The translations under genes were made by a program, and so were the position numbers. Shown piece after piece: positions 1 to 5,955 of a stretch of DNA of 34,542 nt. The stretch comes from a virus, in the IMG/VR virus record IMGVR_UViG_3300036761_000820, positions 1-34,542 of that record. One strand, 5' to 3'. Within the stretch, counting starts at the first letter, position 1. Every line of letters starts with the position of its first letter. Under the pieces are notes generated by a model that saw only the letters and a program-made list of their open reading frames with translations, ran no database searches and had not been told where the DNA came from.

Positions 1-90
1 GGGCCGCAGAAATACGACAGAGCTATTGAGAGCGGCAGCATGTCGCTCGAAGAGGCCGAGGCTTTCGCGGCACAGAAAGGAGGCAAGTAA
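1..90 (+). CDS. 3' end of capsid protease/scaffold (duplicate of the end of the gene at 33504)
   Basis: This is the in-frame C-terminal fragment of the Mu I-like protease/scaffold protein, ending KGGK with TAA at 88-90. It is cut only by the arbitrary contig start. The complete gene lies at 33504-34505. The stop overlaps the next start (TAATG), which indicates translational coupling with the decoration protein. Confidence 0.95.
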   Translation, partial: GPQKYDRAIESGSMSLEEAEAFAAQKGGK

Positions 91-127
91 TGACAAACTT
101 AGCGGCAAATGTTGATAGAGTTAGAAA
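1..127. repeat. Terminal direct repeat, left copy (circular closure)
   Basis: These 127 bases are identical to 34416-34542. They hold the last 30 codons of the protease/scaffold gene and the first codons of the decoration gene. The coding sequence continues across the junction without interruption, so the contig is a closed circle or a circularly permuted genome of about 34,415 bp. The length of 127 equals a common maximum assembly k-mer, so the repeat is probably an assembly overlap and not a biological terminal repeat (inference). Confidence 0.95.
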
Positions 128-905
128 GGATGACGGAATAGAAGCCTTTAAGGTGGCGGCCAGTTCGCGTCTGTATCAAGGCGCAATGGCTATGCAGGTA
201 GTCGGGACCGGCTACGCAGTCAGGGCGGCTGATACCGCAAGCGGGCGTTTTATTGGTATCGTGGTCGAGGAAGCCAACGAGACCAGCGCAGTTGACGGCG
301 GGGCGATTGTCCGATGTTACACGGAAGGGATATTCCCTATCACCCTGGCAAGCGCAGCTATTACCGACATTGGCAAAACGGTTTACGCTACGGACGACAA
401 CGTTGTGGCATTGACCTCAACCAATTTGGTAGTAGTCGGCACTGTTGTGGGCCTGGCTGGAACTAATCTGGCCTGGGTAAAAATATCACCCAATTTGACC
501 GGGGTCGCGGTTCAAGCGCATGTTGCTAATTTGGCAGCTTTGACGGCATTGGCGATCACGGATTCAACCGGCGGGACCACGACTACGCCTGAGACTTTCG
601 CGGCAATGACGAACCTGGACGCGCTGACAATTACGGGATTGGTAGCAACGCCAGACAATTCCTTGACCGAAATTACCTATAACGGTACATGGTCGCAGGG
701 GCAAGCGGACACAATTGACAAAAATTTCAAAGAATTAGCTGATCAGGTCGTGACCCAGAAAGCCATGAATACGGTCATCATGAACACGGTTTCAAAGATC
801 GCAGTTAGCTTGAATGAAATTGTAGTCGACCTGGCGGCCAACCGGACTAAAGTCAACGCGATTCTAACCCAGCTTGAAAACGCGCTGGTATCGGCAACAT
901 CTTAA
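90..905 (+). CDS. Capsid decoration / head fibre protein
   Basis: A 271-residue virion protein placed between the protease/scaffold and the major capsid gene, where decoration proteins sit in Mu-like and lambda-like phages. Residues about 1-135 look like a small beta-barrel decoration domain of the DUF2190 type: Ala/Gly/Val-rich, with an initial VAASSRLYQGAMAMQ stretch. Residues about 140-271 are different: a Thr/Ala-rich linker, then a predicted helical heptad region (about 205-270, ending NRTKVNAILTQLENAL) like the C-terminus of head-fibre proteins. The ATG overlaps the upstream stop and follows an AGGAGG in the end of the scaffold gene. The two-part structure suggests a capsomer-bound base with a protruding helical fibre. 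Family assignment rests on position and composition, without strong motifs. Confidence 0.65.
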   Translation: MTNLAANVDRVRKDDGIEAFKVAASSRLYQGAMAMQVVGTGYAVRAADTASGRFIGIVVEEANETSAVDGGAIVRCYTEGIFPITLASAAITDIGKTVYATDDNVVALTSTNLVVVGTVVGLAGTNLAWVKISPNLTGVAVQAHVANLAALTALAITDSTGGTTTTPETFAAMTNLDALTITGLVATPDNSLTEITYNGTWSQGQADTIDKNFKELADQVVTQKAMNTVIMNTVSKIAVSLNEIVVDLAANRTKVNAILTQLENALVSATS

Positions 906-918
906 GAGGAGGTGAAAC

Positions 919-1914
919 ATGGGAGACATCGTAAATTTAGCTATACGGAAAGCGGCGAACACATCATTTTTCAGCACATTCGGCGAAGCGGTAAAGGTAC
1001 AGCCTTGGCGCAAAGGCGCGGGATATTTGGGCGGCAATGGGAAAGTGACTGAGTATTTTAACTGGCTCGGCGAAATGTCGGGAGTCAAGCGCTGGTTGGA
1101 CGAAAGACAGATCCGGGCATTGCAGACTATGAGCCACCAGGCCACGGCTTTGCGGTGGGAAGATACCATCGGCATTGAAGTCAATGCCTTGAATGAGGAT
1201 GGACCACTTATCAAGCAGAGAATCCCGGTCATGGCGCAAAAGTTTGCGCAGCATCCGAACAAAGTCTTTTTTGATTTTCTTAAGGCTGGGGATGGTATGC
1301 AGGCAGCCGGTGGCGCTAAAGCCACATATCCATACGCGGGTTGTTTTGACACTCAGACTTTTTTCAGCAACAGTCACCCGGTTTACTCTCCTGATATTGG
1401 AGTGGGAACCACAAACGACAACATCACTACCGGGACCGCGGTTGACACGGTCGCGCATATTCAGGCGGACTTTGACAGCGCTATCCAGGGTTTTTATAAC
1501 CTGATTTTGAGGGACGGCACCCCGATATTTGACGACATACCCGAGCCGTTGATTGTCTATTGCGCGGCTGAAGACATTGCGTTATTCAGACAGGCGTTTT
1601 TGTTGCCGACCTATGTTGCGACAGCATTACCCAATCCCTATTACAACCGGGCTATAGTGATACCGGCTGCTCATCTGAACACGGACACGGCATTTTCATG
1701 CAATGACTATTCAAGCATCTATACGCAGGAAAGCTGGTTTGTGCAAATCCCCGGTATTGAAATGCCCCTGTTTATGTACGAGTCAAGCCCCATCGAATTG
1801 GTTTGGGATGAAAGCGACAAATTCATGAAAGATAAAGTTTATTACGGCGGGAAGGGCATGTACAACATGGTATTTGCTTACTGGCAAACCATGCAACGAG
1901 TTTATAACGCATAA
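919..1914 (+). CDS. T: Major capsid protein, Mu gpT-like
   Basis: A 331-residue major head subunit forming the icosahedral shell. The order 'NWLGEM....W' near residues 47-58, then 'RWEDTIGIEVNALNEDGPL' around 86-105, then a C-terminal YYGGKGMYNMVFAYWQ region (about 308-323) matches the Mu major head protein family (short tryptophan motif, acidic strand, aromatic Tyr/Gly...W-Q end). Length is close to the Mu gpT family. It starts at an ATG seven bases after a strong GAGGAGG. It follows the scaffold and decoration genes and precedes the connector genes, the usual head order. No N-terminal delta domain is visible because the scaffold is separate (nested in the protease gene). Confidence 0.85.
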   Translation: MGDIVNLAIRKAANTSFFSTFGEAVKVQPWRKGAGYLGGNGKVTEYFNWLGEMSGVKRWLDERQIRALQTMSHQATALRWEDTIGIEVNALNEDGPLIKQRIPVMAQKFAQHPNKVFFDFLKAGDGMQAAGGAKATYPYAGCFDTQTFFSNSHPVYSPDIGVGTTNDNITTGTAVDTVAHIQADFDSAIQGFYNLILRDGTPIFDDIPEPLIVYCAAEDIALFRQAFLLPTYVATALPNPYYNRAIVIPAAHLNTDTAFSCNDYSSIYTQESWFVQIPGIEMPLFMYESSPIELVWDESDKFMKDKVYYGGKGMYNMVFAYWQTMQRVYNA

Positions 1915-1929
1915 TCGTAGGAGGTACGA

Positions 1930-2328
1930 ATGGGATTTAGAATCAAGTTGGCAGACCATTACGCCGACAAAAGGAAAAACGCTTCCAAGTGGATTGGGCC
2001 TTTTCGGGTTGACCGAACCTGGCGAGATGTTGTTGATACGGATGAGCTAAGAAAATCGGGCTATACGGTTAACCAGATAATTAAGGCTGCTCAAGCATTT
2101 GAAGGGTCGGTTTATTGGATTGACAGGGCAGCGACTTGCGGGGAAACCAAAAAAGTAGAACCGCCTGAAAAACAGGAGTTGATTACTACTGGCCGGGTGA
2201 TCGAAGAGCCTATGGCCGAAGAACCAATTGCTGAAGCTGAACCGGAACCACCGGAGGAAAAACCTGAATACGACGAAGAACCGGAAGCCGAAAAGCCTGC
2301 CAAGAAAAAGGGCAAAGGCCGAAGGTAA
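1930..2328 (+). CDS. Unknown head-module protein with Glu/Pro-rich tail (Mu gp35 position)
   Basis: A 132-residue protein of unrecognised family. Residues 1-70 form a compact, mixed-charge domain containing WIGPFRVDRTWRDVV and a 'GYTVNQIIKAAQAF' helix. Residues about 75-122 are a low-complexity acidic Glu/Pro/Ala tract, ending in a basic KKKGKGRR tail. It sits after the major capsid protein, where Mu has gp35, and has a good AGGAGG ribosome site. A capsid- or DNA-associated role is possible but only inferred from position. Confidence 0.7.
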   Translation: MGFRIKLADHYADKRKNASKWIGPFRVDRTWRDVVDTDELRKSGYTVNQIIKAAQAFEGSVYWIDRAATCGETKKVEPPEKQELITTGRVIEEPMAEEPIAEAEPEPPEEKPEYDEEPEAEKPAKKKGKGRR

Positions 2329-2334
2329 ACACAA

Positions 2335-2781
2335 ATGGCATATTGCACGCAAGCCGATATTGAGAACGCAAAGGATTCAAAAATCTTAATGCAGATTGCC
2401 GGTACTGGCACTGCTATAACAGCGTCGCTCATTGTCGACGCGATAGCGGCAGCAGAGGCCGAGATTGACCAGGCGATATGCCGGTATTATACGGTGCCGT
2501 TTGTAGCAACGGTGCCTACGATTGTCAAGTATTGGACGGTGCAGCTGGCATTAAGTCGGCTGTACCGCCGTCATAACAGAGATAACGAAGCCGAAGTCAA
2601 GGAAGCCGATAAGATCAGGGAAATGCTACGGTTGATTGGCGAGGGGAAAATGAGTATCCCGGGGATTGCCAGGACCGCCCAGGTGTTTTTTACCAGCCCC
2701 TTTACCAGCACGCAATTTGATGAGGACACATTGGACAGTCCAGGAAATTTGACATCATTAATAACGGACGATGAAAGTTAA
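2335..2781 (+). CDS. Head-tail connector, Mu Gp36 / DUF1320 family
   Basis: A 148-residue protein with the N-terminal 'MAYCTQADIENA' and a helical core with 'VDAIAAAEAEIDQAICRYY' (about 34-52) and a later Leu/Arg helix 'LALSRLYRRH' (about 78-87), the pattern of the DUF1320/Gp36 family. These adopt the HK97 gp6-like connector fold that forms a ring below the portal. It follows the capsid gene and overlaps the next gene by 11 bases. The start has only a weak ribosome site (GAAGG), consistent with translational coupling. Confidence 0.8.
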   Translation: MAYCTQADIENAKDSKILMQIAGTGTAITASLIVDAIAAAEAEIDQAICRYYTVPFVATVPTIVKYWTVQLALSRLYRRHNRDNEAEVKEADKIREMLRLIGEGKMSIPGIARTAQVFFTSPFTSTQFDEDTLDSPGNLTSLITDDES

Positions 2782-3286
2782 AATTGAGCATGACAGTATT
2801 ACCCCTAAGATCAAAAAGCTAGGGGAACAGCTAAAAGAACCATTACTAAAAGCCATTGGCAATATCGCGCTTCGGGAGGTCATGGAAAATTTCAGATCAC
2901 AGGGCCAGAACCTCGGCAAGCGTTGGGTGCCATTGGCTAAGTTAACCAGGGCATGGCGAAGAACGGGCGCGGGAAGTGGGAGCGATCAGGCATTATTGAA
3001 TACCCCGAATTTGATGATGAGCATTAAACAGGTCTTGAGATTGCCAAACAAGGTTGATATTCAAAGCAATTACCGCAAGGGCGACGTTGATATTGCAGCG
3101 GTACAAAATTTCGGAGTTAAGCCCTATACGCCAAGCAAGGAACAAATAGCCTGGTTTCGTTACCGCGGAGTCTATTTGAAAAAGGATACAAAAATGCACA
3201 TACCCGCGAGGCTATTCATGGCACTGTCAAAAGTTGGAATCACAGAAATTGCAGGGCTTCCCGCAAGAATGGTTAGGGACTTATGA
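2771..3286 (+). CDS. G: Virion morphogenesis / tail completion protein (Mu gpG, PF05069-like)
   Basis: A 171-residue protein matching the phage virion morphogenesis family. 'NFRSQGQNLGKRWVPLAKLT' (about 41-60) is the conserved 'nFr.eg...G..W.pL...T' signature. It is followed by a 'LLNTPNLMMSI' strand-helix, an 'AAVQNFGV' loop equivalent to the HQFG element, and a C-terminal 'IPARLFMAL' motif. The family acts in head-tail joining or tail completion. It overlaps the genes on both sides, typical of the packed connector operon. Confidence 0.85.
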   Translation: MKVKIEHDSITPKIKKLGEQLKEPLLKAIGNIALREVMENFRSQGQNLGKRWVPLAKLTRAWRRTGAGSGSDQALLNTPNLMMSIKQVLRLPNKVDIQSNYRKGDVDIAAVQNFGVKPYTPSKEQIAWFRYRGVYLKKDTKMHIPARLFMALSKVGITEIAGLPARMVRDL

Positions 3287-3735
3287 GCCTTAAAACTGTA
3301 TCAACTGGATTGAGGACTTATATAAACGCCAATTTCGTGCCATGCGAGGCGACCAGGTGCTATCTATTGCCGAGCGAGACCAGTTACTTGCTCATGTCCA
3401 CGTATGCGACCCCGGGAGTCGGAATTGTTTATACTGGCGGTGATCCCGCACTGCAAAAAAATCAAATCGCATTCAACCGCTACCAGTTTGATATTTTTAT
3501 CTGGCAAACTATCTGGAATGAAGAGGCGGTAATGGAGGGCATGGGGACTCAATTGGGCTTGCTGGAAATGCATGAGACCCTAGTTACTCTATTGGACGGC
3601 TACAAATTCGGCGACGTGGTTAGTATCACGGTAACAAAGTACTATGGCCCTAAAGATTACGCGGAGATTGGCACGGCTAATTTGTCCGCGAATATCGGCT
3701 TTCAGATAGAAGTTAGGGAGCAGATTTTCACATGA
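3283..3735 (+). CDS. Tail terminator candidate (Mu gp37 / DUF1834 position)
   Basis: A 150-residue alpha/beta protein. After an N-terminal helix it has strands including 'YQFDIFIWQTIWNEEAVMEGM' (about 67-87), a helix 'EMHETLVTLLDGYKF', and paired C-terminal strands ending 'GFQIEVREQIF'. This strand-helix-strand layout and the position between the gpG homologue and the tail genes fit a tail terminator that caps the tail tube. Sequence similarity is weak, so the call is mainly contextual. Confidence 0.6.
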   Translation: MSLKTVSTGLRTYINANFVPCEATRCYLLPSETSYLLMSTYATPGVGIVYTGGDPALQKNQIAFNRYQFDIFIWQTIWNEEAVMEGMGTQLGLLEMHETLVTLLDGYKFGDVVSITVTKYYGPKDYAEIGTANLSANIGFQIEVREQIFT

Positions 3736-3965
3736 AAACATTAAACTGTATTACAAAATTACCATTTATAAACGTGATCGGGCATGGCAGATTTCAAGCC
3801 GGAGATGTCGGGGTTTTTCCTGACGATGTTGCCGACTGCCTTTTGCTTACGGATAATTGGGAATCCGATGAAATTGAAGTCAAGGTCACGTCAAAGGTCA
3901 GGAATGTTGGTTATAACAAAGTCACGGATACCACCGTGAAACATTTTAAGAGAGGCGCAAAATGA
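3732..3965 (+). CDS. Small protein between tail terminator and tail tube (unknown)
   Basis: A 77-residue protein of unrecognised family with a good AGGGAG ribosome site and four-base overlaps with both neighbours. The middle 'GRFQAGDVGVFPDDVADCLL' resembles small phage proteins with a barrel-like turn (the DUF2635/Mu gp38 position), and the C-terminus is basic (KHFKRGAK). Function is unknown; tight coupling with tail genes suggests a role in assembly. Confidence 0.65.
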   Translation: MKTLNCITKLPFINVIGHGRFQAGDVGVFPDDVADCLLLTDNWESDEIEVKVTSKVRNVGYNKVTDTTVKHFKRGAK

Positions 3966-5170
3966 ATGCAGATACCATTGATATTGGACGTAGGGCACAA
4001 CTTTTCGTTAAAGCCGAAACTACACCGGGGACAGCGGTTTATCCCGCAGCTACGGATTATGTCTCCCTGGTGAATGGCGAGGCTGTTTTAAAGCAGCCAA
4101 GAATGTTTATTGAGGATAAGGAGCGGCGAGCGACGCTGTCAAAATTCCCTCCGTTTGCCGGGCCTTATGAGGTCGGCAGCTTTTCTTGCCCCGTCTTTAT
4201 TAAACCTTCGGGGACAATAGCGGTAGTACCACAGGCCGCTTGCCTCCTGCGTGGATTGTTCGGCAAGCAAACCATTACCCCGGCGACATCGGTAGTTTAT
4301 TCTATGGCCGCTCAGGACACCGCGATTGAAACATTCACCATTGTTTATACCAAGGGCTACAACACCTATTGGGCTTTTGGTAGCGTGGTGCAAAAGGGAA
4401 CTTTCCCGGTTGAGGTCGGCAATAGTGATACGGCCCTGGGGCAAGGCACTTTTTCCGGCCAGTTTATGAGAATGAAAAAGGCGGGAACCACAAAAATAAA
4501 CTTCGCCGCCGGTTATACTGTAGAAACCGCAGTAGTGGTCGACGATGCCACGGTTTTTCAATGCGAATCTAAGATTGAATTTCAGAAAGCAGATTTAAGC
4601 TGGCTGAATAATGCGGGCGCTGGGTATTTGGTCACAGGAGTCGTGGCTGCCACAAACACTGTGACTTTTACTCCGGCAATCAATGCGGCCATTGCTGATA
4701 ATGCAGTGGTTAGGGGTTTTGTGCCGACCGCTACAGATAGCGGGTATCTGGTACACGGACGCTATGGCCTGGCGCAACAAAAGGTCGCGGCTGTCGATTA
4801 TGTGGATATCGCAATTGCGAAAGCCCAGATCGAACTTGACAACGGGCGAAAGATTATTGCTGATGAAAAGACCAACACCGATTATTATTTGAGCCTAACC
4901 AATGGCGCTTTAAGATCGGCGGGAATCACCATCGAGCAAATTGTTGAAAGCGGCCACATGAAATATTTTTATCATGCCAATGCGCAGACTGTGTTTGGCC
5001 TAAAAATCCCGGTCGGCAATGTAGCGACCAAGCGGTATAGATTCGAGGCCGCGACTGTGAATTTCGCCGAGCCTGAAATGAGCGGGAATGAAGAGCTTAG
5101 AGACAACCGCAAGGGGACTTGTTACGGCTTAACCGCAGGAGACAACGAACTCACTTTAACATTCGATTAA
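3962..5170 (+). CDS. Major tail tube protein
   Basis: A 402-residue protein, rich in beta strand, Gly, Thr and Val, placed immediately before the tail chaperone pair and tape measure, where siphoviruses encode the tail tube subunit. It begins with 'IGRRAQLFVKAETTPGTAVYP', a motif common at the start of siphoviral tube proteins. At about twice the usual size for a minimal tube protein (about 200 residues), it may carry an additional surface domain. Residues about 210-260 (LSWLNNAGAGYLVTGVVAATN region) could be that insertion. It starts at an ATG behind AGAGG and overlaps the upstream gene by four bases. Confidence 0.75.
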   Translation: MNADTIDIGRRAQLFVKAETTPGTAVYPAATDYVSLVNGEAVLKQPRMFIEDKERRATLSKFPPFAGPYEVGSFSCPVFIKPSGTIAVVPQAACLLRGLFGKQTITPATSVVYSMAAQDTAIETFTIVYTKGYNTYWAFGSVVQKGTFPVEVGNSDTALGQGTFSGQFMRMKKAGTTKINFAAGYTVETAVVVDDATVFQCESKIEFQKADLSWLNNAGAGYLVTGVVAATNTVTFTPAINAAIADNAVVRGFVPTATDSGYLVHGRYGLAQQKVAAVDYVDIAIAKAQIELDNGRKIIADEKTNTDYYLSLTNGALRSAGITIEQIVESGHMKYFYHANAQTVFGLKIPVGNVATKRYRFEAATVNFAEPEMSGNEELRDNRKGTCYGLTAGDNELTLTFD

Positions 5171-5194
5171 AGCTTTATAAGGAGATATTTGACA

Positions 5195-5635
5195 ATGAAA
5201 GGCACTGTTACATTTAACGAAGTCGATGGGGTTGAGTTTGAAATAGAACTCATACCCATGCGAGAAAAGAAAGAAATGCTTTTGTCTGCTATGGCAAAGC
5301 GGAAGTCCTGGAAAAAAAATGATAGCGACCTGGACCTTAATGAATTTACCCGGGCGCAGGTCATGCGTTCGGTGGTCGGCTGGACGGGCTTGAAAAACAA
5401 ACACCTGTCGCAGATTTTAAGCGCAGAGCGGAAAGCCGATGGGCTTTGGGGATTTCAAGGGGAGCTATCTGCCGCAGGGAAATACTCCGCCAATCATGAA
5501 ATTGAATACAGCGAGGATTTCAAAAAGACCATTGCTGAAAACTGCTCGATAAGGTTTGGAAATTTTGTCAGTTACGCCCAGGACTATCTTGAAGAGCAGC
5601 AGCAGAAGCAAATTGATGATGAACTAAAAAACTAA
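5195..5635 (+). CDS. Tail assembly chaperone, upstream product (lambda G-like)
   Basis: A 146-residue protein directly upstream of a slippery site and the tape measure gene, the diagnostic position of the tail assembly chaperone that binds the tape measure during tail polymerisation. It is charged and helical, with a basic stretch 'RKSWKKNDSD' and a Gln-rich end 'EEQQQKQIDDELKN'. The start at ATG 5195 is preferred, ten bases after AAGGAG. A TTG at 5189 would be only four bases from it. A -1 shift at 5626-5632 would make a 253-residue fusion with the next frame. Confidence 0.75.
   Translation: MKGTVTFNEVDGVEFEIELIPMREKKEMLLSAMAKRKSWKKNDSDLDLNEFTRAQVMRSVVGWTGLKNKHLSQILSAERKADGLWGFQGELSAAGKYSANHEIEYSEDFKKTIAENCSIRFGNFVSYAQDYLEEQQQKQIDDELKN
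5626..5632 (+). other. Programmed -1 ribosomal frameshift site (A AAA AAC)
   Basis: The heptamer A AAA AAC lies in the correct register: codons CTA AAA AAC, directly before the TAA stop at 5633-5635. A one-base slip back reads CTA ACT GAA GTC and then the ATG frame of the downstream gene without a stop. This is the canonical slippery type (X XXY YYZ) used by tail chaperone genes in lambda and many siphoviruses. Confidence 0.85.
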
Positions 5636-5955
5636 CTGAAGTCATGGCGTACTGTCGTGATCATCCGGCAGTTAGCAATGACCAGTTGGCGATATACAAG
5701 GAGCAATTTGGAGATGGTCAGAGATTGGAAACGGGGCCGCTTCCCTTGCCTGGCAATAGCGATGCTTTGGAGGTTTGGGCGATGGTGAAAGATCAGTTGA
5801 TTGTCAATGGAGATGCGATTGCAATCAGGCTAGAGGCCATAAAGGCGGTTTGTGAGATCATGGAATTTTGCGGCGAAAAGGCAATCGAGATCATTAAAAA
5901 AATCCAACACGTTAAAGGCGTTTTATATCCGGTGAGCAGGGAAAAGCATGGCTGA
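5632..5955 (+). CDS. Tail assembly chaperone, frameshift extension (lambda T-like)
   Basis: This open frame of 107 codons follows the slippery site and runs to the tape measure start, overlapping it by eight bases. It contains an ATG at 5644, but no good ribosome site precedes that codon. With the heptamer, this supports synthesis as the C-terminal half of a 253-residue G-T-type fusion, not as a free protein. The extension has a helix 'DAIAIRLEAIKAVCEIMEFCGEKAIEIIKKI' region (about 57-88 from the slip) that would contact the tape measure, as T does in lambda (known for the family, inferred here). Confidence 0.75.
   Translation, partial: LTEVMAYCRDHPAVSNDQLAIYKEQFGDGQRLETGPLPLPGNSDALEVWAMVKDQLIVNGDAIAIRLEAIKAVCEIMEFCGEKAIEIIKKIQHVKGVLYPVSREKHG

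Noticed and set aside
864-1458. Long open frames on the - strand opposite the capsid gene
   Set aside because: They lie within a clearly coding + strand gene with a recognised family, have no ribosome sites and show atypical composition. The same is true for the other - strand frames (for example 7423-7896, 8507-8830 and 34161-34523).
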